From positions 1,984,001 through 2,048,000 of the forward strand of contig JAWZSP010000009.1 in NCBI GenBank assembly GCA_034401135.1: a stretch of DNA of 64,000 nt, read 5' to 3'. Shown in pieces: positions 18,438-29,874 of the stretch; position 1 is the first letter of the stretch; each line of letters begins with the position of its first letter. A program made the position numbers and the translations under genes. The notes beneath the pieces are model-generated. The model saw only the letters and a program-made list of their open reading frames with translations. It was not told where the DNA came from and ran no database searches. This DNA comes from Volutella citrinella. Taxonomy: Eukaryota > Ascomycota > Sordariomycetes > Hypocreales > Nectriaceae.

Positions 18438-20083
18438 TCAAATTTGATACCGAGCCTTCGCCTTTCTCTGCTGTGAATCGAAACCTGTGGATCGTCCGTT
18501 CTCAGCGTCAATGTCGCCAACCTCGGTTATCTGGGCCTCCTTCTCATCGGACGGGTATCCAGTGATGGCTTGCTCCTCGAGAGCCAGCTTCTTGTTGGCA
18601 CGAATGAGGATGAAGCGTAAGGCAATGCTTGAGAGGATGCAGACTCCGACAAGCGAAAGATTGACAGCCCAGGCGACGACATAGCGAGGACCCTGAGAAG
18701 CCGGGTAGAGGTAAGGGGTCCAAACGAGCGCCGAATTGCCAAGGGCATTGTTCATAGCCAGCGCAATGGCACGTTTCTTATTGGGTCGGGCAGAAATGTT
18801 GGCCATCCAGGCATTGGAAATTGTGATGCAGGCGTAGGTACCCGGAAGCATGAGGAAGATGGCAAAGTAACGAGCACCGATGTTGGTCGTGGCCAGGGTG
18901 ATGATGATGCCCGCGGCCGCGAAGAGCTGCGGCACCACCATGGAAGGAGAGCGGGTCGATGTACGGTCGGAATATCGAGAGTTGATAAGAGCGACAATGG
19001 CAGTGAGGATGTAAGGGGGCGAAGTAAGAAGGAGCGTATGAATGGTTCCGTAGCCAAAGTTCTTGACGAGGGTCGGTAGGAAGTTAGTAAGGGAGCCGAC
19101 GGCCTGGATACAGACCTGTCCAAGAATACACATCCAAACTTTAGGGTCTGAAACTGCCATCCGGAAGCCAGCCGCGGTGCTGACATCTTCCTCCTCCTCG
19201 CCGTTGTCTTCGATGATGCGAACGACGCCAAGGGCCCTCTCGTCGGGAGTTAGCCACTTGGTTGTAGCCGGCCAGTCGGGCACAACGAAGCCTGTGGCAG
19301 CCGCGAAAACGACGGTAGCGATGCCTTCGATGATGAAAAGCCATCTCCACGACGCAATAGCGTGGTTCTTGAATGCGGCCGCAATACCAGCGGCAAAGAG
19401 ACCGCCAAAGGCCCCAGAGAGCATCGCAGCGCTGTAGAAGATGGCGAGCCGGAAGCCAAGTTCTCGTCGGGTGTACCAGCTGCTGAAGAGGAACACGCAG
19501 CCAGGCCAGAATGGAGCCTAGCACAGAGAAATGCGTCAGTCACCTCTAATTCTTTCTATCAGCACAATATGTCTTACCTCAGTCACGCCTAGGAAGAATC
19601 TGTTGATGGCAAGACCAACAAAGTTATGGGTGATGCCACTGAGACCGCTGACAACGCCCCAGGCAACCATGCAGATGGCCAGATACCAGCTCGGGCGAAT
19701 CCAAGGCAGCGACAGGATCATGTTGCTGGGGATCTGCATCGAGATGTACCCAGCAAAGGTGACGCTGAGCACGATGTTGTACTGGTAGCCCGTCAAACCG
19801 AGGTCCGCTTCGAGGCCTTGGACTCGCGCGTGAGGGAGAGCGTTTCGATCGATGTAGTTCATAACATACATGACCATCTGAATTATCACAACATTAGCTG
19901 GAGCTCATGGCCATTGGGGAGAAGACGGGGTGAGTGTACCAGAATCGGAAGCAGACGCATATCCATCTTCCTAACAAACTTCCTCTCTTTCTCGGCACGC
20001 TCTTCGGGCGTCCATGAGTTGACGAGGGCGACGTAGTCGACATTGTTGGCACCAGAAGCGGCCTGTTGGTCAGAGGCGCCCAT
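18438..20083 (-). CDS. MFS anion:cation symporter (Dal5/allantoate-permease-like)
   Basis: Three exons on the minus strand: 20083-19940, 19877-19578 and 19517-18438; 507 residues. Typical family features: the cytosolic RKMDMRLLPIL before helix 1, NYIDRNALPHARV, GYISMQIPSNMIL, and FLGVTEAPFWPGCVFLFSSWYTRRELGFR, which is the diagnostic stretch spanning the second splice. The C-terminal tail is charged and ends KARYQI. Members import organic anions and vitamins such as allantoate, nicotinate, tartrate or sugar acids, with protons, at the plasma membrane. The gene diverges from a beta-hydroxyacid dehydrogenase across a 733-bp promoter with repeats, which suggests that the imported acid is that enzyme's substrate or precursor. 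Confidence 0.87.
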
Positions 20084-20816
20084 TGTGATGGCGGAGTATG
20101 GACTTGGAAATATGAAGGGAATATTTTACGAGACGACTGAGAGAGGAGTAGAGTGACTGGAGGAAGCAGCCATGAGATGAAGATCTGCCTAGGTTAAATA
20201 AAAAAATGGATGGATGGCTAGAATGGTGTTGAGATTGGCGTGCGTGCGTTGTCCTGCACACCCTCGCGCATCATGAAAAACTCAGAGTTGCAGCCCCAGC
20301 CCACGTCCCCGGACCTGGGGTAAGCCTGCGGAGACGTGGAGATTCAGTGCCCCAGATCTCGGGGAGGGGTGACCTGGGACTAGAGCGAGCTAGATGCAGG
20401 GAGGCTAGTCAAACTCGCAATTGGTGTGGAGGACGGCGGGAAAATCGGCGTATTGCCGAGCACCTCCCCACAGCCTACGCAAGTTGGTGTGGAGGAGGAC
20501 GGCACATTGCCGATTTCCCTCAGTATCGCGGCTTATTAGGACCAAGCAAGGTGGTAATCGGCGCAGAAGTCGGAAACCATGGCATCAGCATGCCAAGGAA
20601 AAGCCGCAGCGGAGCGGAGGCCGTCTAGTGCCAACACCCATGACTTAATACGCTTCATTTCTCCTTTCTTGGCTGTGGTTCACCCAAGGCGCCACGACAC
20701 TGCACTGCTCAACATACGGAATCAACTCTACTCAAGGATTCACAGCCGAAGAAAGGAAATCAAGCTGAGCACATAAAGAACGAGCCAAAAGCCACCACAA
20801 CTTCATTCCGCAGAGA
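20084..20816. promoter_or_regulatory. Divergent promoter with direct and inverted repeats
   Basis: Shared by the anion symporter and the hydroxyacid dehydrogenase. A 13-bp direct repeat, ttggtgtggagga, occurs at 20421-20433 and 20484-20496. Each copy is followed by a gacggc block, and the two blocks are flanked by the inverted pair ggaaaatcggc (20439-20449) and gccgatttccc (20509-20519). The arrangement looks like a two-site regulator-binding region. Confidence 0.5.
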
Positions 20817-22826
20817 ATGGCTTCAGCAACGTCCACGGCCGCTCCCCAGCGCGTTGGCTTTGTTGGCCTCGGGGCTATGGGCTTTGGCATGGCATCAAAC
20901 CTGCTCAAATCCGGGTTCGCCGTGCGTGGATTCGACGTCAGCCCCATTGCCCTGGACAAGTTCGCCCAACTAGGCGGAACGGCGTGCTCGTCTGTGCGCG
21001 AGGCTTCCGAGGGCCAGTCTCACCTGCTCGTCATGGTTGCCACGCCAGCGCAAGCCGACTCGGTCGTGTTTGGAGACAACGGTGCGGCGTCATCTCTACC
21101 GGGCTCTGCAATCTTGTGCCTTTTCAGCACGTTGCCTCCCTCGTACATTACGGATCTGAGAAGCCGCCTCGATGGCGCTGGTCGAACTGATATTCGTCTG
21201 CTGGAATGCCCAGTCTCTGGAGGTGTTGTTGGAGCTGTAGCGGGGACGCTGTCGGTATGTACACTTCTGATTGCGCTCACGATTACGAGTAACTAAACTA
21301 TACATGTCTAGATCATGATCGGTGGCGACCCGAAAACATTCGAGGAGCTTCGCCCAGAGCTCGCGGCGGTTTCTGCACCAGGGCGGCTCTTCTTGACCGG
21401 CACCCTAGGAAGCGCCAACACCATCAAGATGTATGATTGCTGCCCTTGAGCGAGAGATGTTTTGCTAAAAAGTACAGGTTGAACCAGTTGCTGGCTGGCG
21501 TGCACATTGTGGTTGCCGCCGAGGCCCTTGCCTTTGCCAAGGCCCTGGGAGTGTCCAGTCGGGAGGCATACAGGATCCTGATGAGCAGCGAAGGCTCCAG
21601 CTGGATAATGGGAGACCGCGGCGCAACAATGCTCACGGCAGATTGGACCCCAAAGTCTGCCATTGAAATCTTCACCAAAGACCTGGTTAGTCCACGCCTT
21701 ACTCCTCCTCATTTCACCTTGCAAGCATGAGCTGACCAACGCCACAGGGTATCGTCAACGATGCTGCTGATCGCTTATCAGTTCCCTGCCCTATCGCTTC
21801 CGCTTCTCTCCAGGCCTTTACTGAGCGAGTCATCAGAGGCCATGGACGTGACGACGATGCCAGCGTTGTCTGCAACTACGAGGGTTTGACTGGCGCCATA
21901 GTTGCCGAGGCCAATGACGACTCCTCGCTTGTCACGCCCAGTGACTCTCCCACCGGCGACGCCAGCCACAACATCTTGCTCATCACCCAGGATAAGCATC
22001 AAGCCGATGTGATACAACTCGGATTGTCTGCATCAACAACGAAACTGCAAGTCGTTACGCCCACCATGGAGGCCTTGAGCACGACTTTAAAAAACGTGTC
22101 AGCGGGCACACTGGTCGGTCTAAGCGGGATCGACTCGGTATCGCTAAAAGAACTCTCGTCCAAGTACAGCAGCGTACAACTGTTTGACTTTGGACTCGTC
22201 TTCTCGGACGACTTCAAGTCCAGAATGGTAAGTGGTGAAAAGCTCTCCCGTAAAGTTGGGTAATAGTCCATTGACGGCCTGGATAGCTCCTCTTCTCGGC
22301 CCACATCGAAGGCATCAACGCGACACTCAAAAATGCTTTGGGCGCCGATATCCTGGCCACTCCTGTGCGAGGCACTCTCGGCGCTGCTACTGCTCTTACT
22401 CGCGTCATCCGGTCCAGTTCATTGATCCATGTCGTTGCAACAGCCGAGTGCTTTGCTCTAGCCAAGGCCGAGGGTGTCTCCGTCGAACTCGTTTACGAGC
22501 TCATCGCCGGTGCTGCGGGGTCTAGTGCGCAATTTGCACAGACATTCCCGGATATGATGAATGGGCAATCTGCTGCTCCATTCAAACCTGGAACGCTGGT
22601 CGGGGCCATTGATGAACTTGTGAGTATTCCTGCCCAGTCTTCTTGCGAGGCGTAACTGAAGCTGATTTTGTTGCAGAAAACCATCAAGACTGCCGCAAAG
22701 AGCATCAAGTTTCCCCTACGACTGGCGGACGCCGCGCTCCAAGCTTTCAAGGCCTCGCAGATGAAGTCCTCTGGTGACCCTGTATCGGCCTCCACAGTTG
22801 CGACCATATTTACCAAGACTTCATAA
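20817..22826 (+). CDS. Double-length beta-hydroxyacid dehydrogenase (HIBADH/threonate-dehydrogenase-like), second half degenerate
   Basis: Six exons: 20817-21254, 21312-21430, 21478-21685, 21748-22227, 22287-22619 and 22677-22826; 575 residues, about twice the usual ~300. The first half is complete: NAD fold GFVGLGAMGFGMASNLL (G17-x-G19-x-x-G22), substrate loop CPVSGG, and the catalytic lysine element GTLGSANTIKMLNQ. The second half repeats the architecture (ATPVRGTLGAATALT, then HVVATAECFALAKAEGVSVELVYELIAGA against HIVVAAEALAFAKALGVSSREAYRILMSS), but lacks the glycine loop and the catalytic Lys/Asn. One working unit plus one pseudoenzyme-like unit is therefore inferred. Plant and fungal proteins with two such units fused to further sugar-acid enzymes are known; this one stops after the second unit. 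Oxidation of a four-carbon sugar acid or 3-hydroxy acid is likely. Confidence 0.82.
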
Positions 22827-23463
22827 AGGCTCTATTGTCTAGTGGATTACGGAGTAGAAACAATGTAAATAGCGTCTCATGTAGAATGACAACAGTAGTT
22901 GGTCCTTCGATTACAAATATGCGTGACAGCAGTCCAATGTCTCGCACACCAGTGAATTATACCGTACATGTCAGGAGGAATTATGTCAATAGCGCAAGCT
23001 CTATCATTCCAAAGTCACCTACGACCACCATCTCATAGCGTTGCTCGAACCATGCGGCTCATGGCGATAGCCCCAATTAGTCAGGTCGACGGAATACTAG
23101 TATTTTCCCTGTCACTCGACAAAGATTATCCACTTCACTGCAAGGATGACGTTGCACCTGCCGATATCCAGCGTTCCAGTATTTTGGCACTGCTCGGAGT
23201 TCCGCTGGTCCCAACGGCGTTCTACCGATTTCCCGGCGTCATATCCCGACGTCCCCTCCACCATCTCCACATGCCCCGCTCGCCACCCAGCCACTTGTGA
23301 CCTGAGTCAGTGGTAATGCGTCTCCAAGTCCCAGGACCAAATGCGATCTGTGCTCAAGAACAATTATCAGGTGGAGCAAGGTGTTTGCAAAGAGGAGGTC
23401 CTACCTAGGACATCATTCCCAAATACTCCCAGGTATCTTGTAAAGCGTAGATGTATTTGCTCG
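22827..23463. other. Intergenic region, nothing recognised
   Basis: Convergent 3' ends of the dehydrogenase and the minus-strand regulator. Short ORFs only, without coding character. No repeats noticed. Confidence 0.4.
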
Positions 23464-26019
23464 CTAACTAGGGCCATCATACGTAAAACTGAATTGCTCG
23501 GTCAAGAGATCATAAATCTTCTCCGAAGAGTCAATCCCAAAAGCATCATACATGAGCGCATCGTTCAATACACCCATTCCGTCCCCAACAAGCGGAAATG
23601 GGTCCACAAGGCCTTCCACATGTCCGACATGCTGCCCTTGCTGGGCTCCCGTGCTCGTCCAGTGGCCATCAACCATTGTCCGAGCTCCTCTGTCTCCGCC
23701 GTCAAACGACAAGGGCACAAGCGTCCCCGCATCAGGTGCAGCCCCTAGATCACCCAGTCCGGGGAGCTGCGGAGCCGAGATCACAGAAGGCAGGCGGAAA
23801 GCGAGCCCCGGCACTGCTTCTGGAGCTGCAAGACCGAGCTGCTCTGACTCTGGGGCCGTTAAACTTCCACCATTGGTTGGGCGTTGGGGAGGAAGTCGGC
23901 TCAGCATCTTCTCGAGGCCTTTGCCAATGTGCTTGGCCATGTGCCGCTCAGACGTGACTGCGCTGCGGAGAGCCGCCACCATCCTGTTCAGAAGCCGTAG
24001 GACCGAGGCGTACTCAATATTCAGCCCGACTATCCGGTCTAGTATCGTAGCAGATTTCATAAGGAACACGCACGCAAACGCAAGCATGACGTGGATGTAG
24101 AGCGGAGCTCCTACTAGCGACCTGCGCATGTCGTCCTCATCCAGAAGCAGGGTGAGGATGCTCACGGCCGCCGAGACGGCTTGGTTGGCAAAGTCTCGAC
24201 GCTCAGGCGAGACCCACCCCGCTTGTTTGGATATCCCTCGAACCGCCAGGGAGTTGATCTGGAGCTTGGCAAAGTAGCCGTAGAGATACACCCCTCGGCG
24301 CGAGAACTCGCCGATGTACTGGTTCGGCGGCTGGCGAGGGTACCACCTGGTCCGCCACTGGTCAATCTCGATATTGTAGGATCCCAAGGCTTGTAAATCG
24401 TTCTCGGAGAGCATGGCCGCCGATAATTCACCCTCTCTGCTTGCTTCGGCGGCCGTATCCCGGCCGTGGTCGGCACCGGTCGCATTTCCTCTGCCGGAGC
24501 GGACAGAGTCGATACCAGGCAGCCGAATCTCGGCAAACTGGTCGTATACTTTGGTCAAAATCTGCATGAGACTGACTTGGCTGAGTATCCGGGCGTCCAC
24601 AGTAGTGGCAAACGGGCTGGCCAGGAAGAGCTCGTGCTCGCGTATCTGCACGCTATCGGACATCATTGGCGGTCTTCCGTATGAGATGCTAAAATGGCGG
24701 TCGCACACGTAGAGCATGTACCAGAGTCTGGCAATCAGGAAATGCTCGCGGTCGCCGTTCAATGCTCTTTCAAAAGACCGATGCACCCCAAGCTCGGTGG
24801 CAATGCGAATGGCGTGGCCGGACAGCTTCCAGGATACCTCGGACAGCCAAAATGCGGCAATGCAGAGGGCTCGGACGTCGTCTATAGTGTGGTAGCGGGA
24901 GAACATGGAGTTGGAGACGAGTGACAAGAACTCCTTGTAGCACAGACTAAAAGTAGTCCCCGCAGTCTGGATATGTAGAGCGGTGATGCACAATATCGTG
25001 GCAGTCAGGAGCTCAGATGATGATCGTATCGAGTCAAGCGACGAATGAACCTGCTCGAGGCCGACCCAGAGGTAATGATTGAGCGTCCGGTTAAATCTGT
25101 GGGGCAGGACGTTTAATCCACCAGCCTACCACAGGCGCATAAAAGGGGGCACTCACATTTCATACAGTTCCTGGGCTTGGGCTTCTGTGATGACGCCTCT
25201 GGTGATGAAGTCGTGTGGGTGGCCAGCGTCGCTGGGCGACTCCTTGGACTTGGCCTTGTTGCTGCGAATATTGCGCAGGCGTGTCACCTCGTACAAACTT
25301 CCCATGGGCTCCTCCAGCGACAGGGGTGTGTTCAAGTCGCCGCGAGGCTCCGGGTCGACGGAGTTATCGCGAGTCATGGCCGTCTGCGTGTCGATGGTTG
25401 TGAATGTCGTCTGGCTTGGCCCCGACGCGTGGTCCGACGGGGAAACATACTGGGGCGCTTCGTCTATGGTAACAGTCTTTGACGGGGGAATCCGGCGCGA
25501 GAGCTCATTTTGGGTCAGTAGCGAGTCCAGCGAAGCTTGCATCTGGTGGAATTCCGATCGCATCGCTCGCAGCTCCCCCCTGTCGGACGGTCAGCGAGTG
25601 AGTCCATCGTGTGCGCCAATCGATGGCAGGGGCACGCAGCTCACATGATGGAACCATCTTGCGGGGCCTCGTCCTGGGGCTCGGCAATGTACGTCTTGTT
25701 GACGAAGCAATCCAACTTACGCCGCAGGCAATTGCGGCACTTGCGGTCTCCGGGGAAGACGTCGCAGCGAATCTTGAGCTTCTTGCATTCCAGGCCTGGG
25801 ATCCAATCAGGGTTAGCTCGTGTTACTGATGAGTATTGGAAGATATCCAATCCGTCACTCACATGCTTTCGACTTTCTCCCTGGACCGCTGCGACTGACC
25901 GGCGGCGCCTCCTGCTGCGCAGAGCCATCTGCAGCCGTGGCGCCCATGCTGTTGGCGGGGTTCACTTCAGCAGAGCTGCCGGGCTTGCTGCCGGGCGCTG
26001 CTTGTGCATCGCGGTCCAT
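23464..26019 (-). CDS. Large Zn2Cys6 transcription factor
   Basis: Four exons on the minus strand: 26019-25863, 25795-25645, 25579-25157 and 25096-23464; 787 residues. The zinc cluster straddles the first intron and reads C-L-E-C-KKLKIR-C-DVFPGDRK-C-RNC-LRRKLD-C, preceded by the basic PGRKSK. The middle region matches the fungal_trans domain (LGVHRSFERALNGDREHFLIARLW, YVCDRHFSISYGRPPMM). Start 26019 (MDRDAQ) is the first plausible ATG; more upstream codons in frame are low-complexity. The C terminus is Gly/Ser-rich and acidic, a possible activation region. The target is unknown; it is not clearly tied to a neighbour. Confidence 0.82.
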
Positions 26020-26691
26020 CGCCCGTTGACAGTCACTAATATCCGACGGCGCATAGGAGACTTGAGAGGTGGAGGGTTGGGGTAGCCCAGACCCCAGAAT
26101 TGACAAAACGGGGTGCACGTGATACCCCACGTTTAGCATCAACCGGACAAGGAAGGCCCAGGCGCCCACGCACCGACGCACGTGACTTGACTTTCAAGCC
26201 TGGCTCATCCATCCCCCGAAAGACCCTCTGACTGACACTGACAATGAGGATTCCCAGTCTATGACCCATGAAGATGCCTATAGCGGGCATTGGCCCTTTG
26301 AGACATTAAGAGACATGGTGTGCCAACTGCCTAAGGCTTCGGCCGACATACTCGACACACCAGATCAACATCCAGCGTATCAAGGGAGGAGCAAGCAACG
26401 ATATCTCGAGGGCCACCTCAGAGACAGTTGGGAGCAGCTGCACCCACAGTGTTGCCCATCGCCTCTGCTAGTTGAAAGAGCGAGCAAGGGCGCTCTGTCT
26501 TAAGGTGCGTCTTGTTGATTTATTGCTGAAATTTCTTGTGGGCGTGCGTGGTTGATTGAGATTACATGGGCTCAAGGGAGGTACACAATGGCCTTGATGT
26601 ACTGCCCACGGAGCAATGGGTCCTTGACTGCCAGATCAAGGTTGCAAAAGAATTCTCGGACACAGTCCTTTGATGACAGAGAGTTGGATGT
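26020..26691. other. Intergenic region, nothing recognised
   Basis: Contains the upstream region of the minus-strand Zn2Cys6 gene and the 3' side of the minus-strand F-box gene. A plus-strand ORF at 26261-26503 (80 codons) has no homology that I recognise and no splice partners. Confidence 0.4.
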
Positions 26692-27888
26692 CTAGTCCAG
26701 CCATGCCAACACTCTATTGTAACTGGCATTCTCCGCGATGCATGATGCGTCCCCTCTGTCCAGTATGACAGTCCCAGGCATCTCGCCCAGTTTGTCAATG
26801 GTCTCTTCAGACACCAATATATTGCACCGATCCAGAGTGAGACGACGGACGCCAGGCATATGACACAGAGCTCCAAGAACAAGCTTCCAGGCCCTGTTGC
26901 TGGGGAGCCCAAACTGCACAAGGGTAATCTCCTCTATCGTTGGCTCATGGCGGATGATGAGGTCTAGGAGTGCCGAAACTGAGGTTTCTAGACAGCTCAG
27001 CTCGAGCATGCGCAGCCGTGGCACGGACACAGCCCGAGACACGGCAGGGAACATCGATACGTCACCGACCTCATCCCCGTTGATACCAAATGCAAAGCCG
27101 TGCAGCTGAGGAAATAACGCGATGAAGCGGGAAAGCTCCGTTAGCTCCTTATCACGCCGGATTTCTCTGCAGTTGACGTTGAGGCGCAGGGAGGTCAGCC
27201 CCTCGAAGAGAGGCATTCCTGTACATAACCCGCCCAGTTCGTCCACGCAAATCCCGCCGCGCGCTCTTCCAACTCCCCCACGGCCCAAGTTTATCTCAAG
27301 CTTGTGCATTTGACTCCGCCGTCCGCTTGCGAGTATGGAATGGAACAGCCCCCGTACAATGTAATTGTAAAACTCTCCAGGCCGTATGTGGTGCGTTTGT
27401 GCAGCATCATTACTGACATCTAGCTCGACGCCGAGCTCCTCTCCCAAACGGGCTGCTCCCCAGGGAACGTGGGCATCGGTGACGAGAAAGCCGGTGCAAT
27501 TGGGGAGTCGCTTCAGGACTTTCGCCAAAAGTCGCCAAGGCGCGGGCAGGTCCCCGTCGAAGAGAAAGGCGGCCTGCTGGGCTATGCGATGAGCGTAAAC
27601 GGGGTCCGTAATCGGCCTGCTGCTGTTGTAGCCGAGATGATCCGGACATATTCCTATCGCCTCCACGGCATGACGAAGGACTGGATGTGTCGAAATGAGC
27701 CGCAGGTTCTCCAAGCTTCGTCGCTCGAGCATCACATATCGGGTGCGGAAGTGGTTGTAGACAAACGCGTCCCATGTCATTGCCCTGGCTGACTGGCAGC
27801 TCGCCCGAAAGGCGAATTGGTCTTGGCTAGATAGGCATTCTGCTATCTGCTGGACAATTTCGATGGGCAGGCTGCTGATGGTAGCCAT
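26692..27888 (-). CDS. F-box protein
   Basis: Intronless, 398 residues, starting at 27888. The N terminus has the F-box pattern LPIEIVQQIAECLSSQDQFAFRASCQSARAM (residues 7-37). The rest contains leucine-spaced segments (LEINLGRGG, LTSLRLNVNCREI, LRMLELSCLETS, VRRLTLDRCNI) that resemble a diverged leucine-rich-repeat substrate-binding region. Such proteins link substrates to SCF ubiquitin ligase through Skp1. The substrate is unknown. Large families of such genes are common in Sordariomycetes. Confidence 0.78.
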   Translation of the reverse strand: MATISSLPIEIVQQIAECLSSQDQFAFRASCQSARAMTWDAFVYNHFRTRYVMLERRSLENLRLISTHPVLRHAVEAIGICPDHLGYNSSRPITDPVYAHRIAQQAAFLFDGDLPAPWRLLAKVLKRLPNCTGFLVTDAHVPWGAARLGEELGVELDVSNDAAQTHHIRPGEFYNYIVRGLFHSILASGRRSQMHKLEINLGRGGVGRARGGICVDELGGLCTGMPLFEGLTSLRLNVNCREIRRDKELTELSRFIALFPQLHGFAFGINGDEVGDVSMFPAVSRAVSVPRLRMLELSCLETSVSALLDLIIRHEPTIEEITLVQFGLPSNRAWKLVLGALCHMPGVRRLTLDRCNILVSEETIDKLGEMPGTVILDRGDASCIAENASYNRVLAWLD

Positions 27889-28768
27889 GGCGCTGCTGTG
27901 TCGCAGGATGTAGAGTGATGGGTTGGAGGAGGGCCGTGATTATGGCGCGAACAAGCGCGCTACGCTTTCCACGCTGCCGTGTGAGAGCTCAATCTAGGCA
28001 CGTGATCGAGGTGATTGGCCTAGAAAGAGATTCCTTGATTCGAAAACAAATCACGCAGCATCATCTACAGCAACAACAAGGAAGACATCTTGGCAGACAA
28101 GAATAGTTGTGACATATCACGGCCACGATCCTGCCAGTCAATCTTGGCGGATAATCGGCTCGGGGCTGCACATTCTGATTCCTCGCTGGCTCATCTGTTG
28201 ATATGGCTAGAAAATGTGGCTGCCTCTAGCAGCCCCTCCTTTCTCATTTGCGTGGACAACGGACTAGATCGCACCATTGATGCGTCGTGTATTCCAGAAT
28301 CCACGCAGCTTCCTGACGGTGCCGACATCATCAAAGTAATTGAGTCTCGCTCTACCAGTTGAGCAGACAAACCCAGTCGATCTATGGCCTGCGATTTATT
28401 TCTAGCTATTACTAGATGTCGCCATGGGCTTCAACGTCGAGTGTTTTGCCCAAAATCCGATGTGGCAGACGTGTTACTGCTCCCGATCCCGCCTGGGGGC
28501 GAAGCTCTTGCACGGTCCGCCTTGGCCTTGTAATAATCATGAACACACTCAGATGCTTTGCGATTCTTTCCATGCCAGGCCTTGATTGGCCACCATTCCA
28601 CCAATCATCCCAGCCCAAGCATTGTGTCGAGCATCTGGACTGCTGCCGTGCTCACACTTGGGCTGCCCTTACCAAAACACAGTAGACAAAAGAAAGCGTC
28701 ATCAATGAGTAACAATCGTATAAAGCACAGCTTTGTGGGTGGTCTGGTTCCAAGGTAACAGCCAACGC
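27889..28768. other. Intergenic region, nothing recognised
   Basis: About 0.9 kb between two minus-strand genes. Several short ORFs, none convincing. No RNA genes or repeats noticed. Confidence 0.4.
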
Positions 28769-29874
28769 TTATTCTTGTTGTAGAGCCTGCATCCTACTCC
28801 ATAGAGCCAAATTCTCCTCTGGCGACATGTGTTCCGGGTCGATTTCTGAATAGAGCGGCGCCTGGCCTGGATCCAACTTGTCCGCCGACGGCGTCGTTGC
28901 ATCAGCGGGTTGTAACCAGTTGGCAGTCGGGTCGAGCAGTTGATCAAAGTCGACCTCTTCAACATCGGCATCAGTCAATTGCTGCGCAGGGCTACTCTGC
29001 ATAGTGAGAGTTAGTTGGTCAGGGTTCCACTGAGAAAGCTCCTCCTCAATCCTAGACAAGCTGGCCATGTCATAGGTGAGGTGCTGAGGGCCGTCGAGAA
29101 TGTCGCTAGCTAACGGAGATGCCAGAGCTAGTAACGGGTCGTCCCACATTGACATGGATGTGTCAATGGATGTGTCGCCCTGCTGGTCAACAGCTGGTGG
29201 ATCCCATTTCATCCACTCCGGCACCGCAGCAGTCGTTGATTCGCTCAGTAACGTATCAAGTTGCTGAGAGGCCGCGTCGCCAAAGTCGCTGTTGGAGGCA
29301 GGAGTTTGAGAGGCACAACAACCACCAGCTGTCCGGGGCGTCGTTGCCGTCTGTGCCTGCTGGGAGGAGCACGATGGAGATGGACTCTGGACGGTGGAAT
29401 TGGGAGTCGGGGATGGAGCTATGGGGACGACTTCTAGCTCGGCTACAGGCATCCTCGCCTTGGCAGACTTGTGTGCACAAGTGCAAGAACCACCCTCGGA
29501 GCATTTACATTGGCCTTTTGCAACAGTCAGTGCTGGGATGGGTGGGTTCAAGCGACCAAACAACTTACCTCGCCTCCTTCGGCTGCTCGCGCTGCCAGCC
29601 ACGGAGCCGCAGCTGCATTGCGTGTGAAGAGATCCATTGGCTCGCAGATCGCGGCAGTGCTCGCACTGAGATACCGGGCGGCCTTTGCCGCGTACGTCGA
29701 ACAGTTGGCGTTCTGACGTTGCGTCGACGTTAGCAGGCATGTCTCACCACATTCCATGCCGTCTTCTCGATGCGGCAGTTTGGCGGGGCGGCGCTTACGA
29801 TGATGCTGGCAACTGGCGACGCGGTGGCCGCGGATGCACTGGGAGCAGGCCCGTTTGAAACCGTCAACAATCAT
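28769..29874 (-). CDS. Copper-fist transcription factor
   Basis: Three exons on the minus strand: 29874-29799, 29712-29569 and 29514-28769; 321 residues. The copper-fist domain is exact once spliced: MIVDGFKRACSQCIRGHR with zinc ligands C10, C13, C22 and H24, then KGRPVSQCEHCRDLR and HTQCSCG. A Cys-rich QCKCSEGGSCTCAHK copper-binding part follows. The first splice (HH|Q) falls inside the zinc module. The second intron (29568-29515, GTAAGT...AAG) is 54 nt, a multiple of three with no stop, so retention would insert 18 residues before the Cys cluster. The tail has a CC pair and an acidic region. The family (Ace1, Mac1, Cuf1, GRISEA) activates copper detoxification or uptake genes in the nucleus; sequence alone does not say which. 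Confidence 0.88.
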
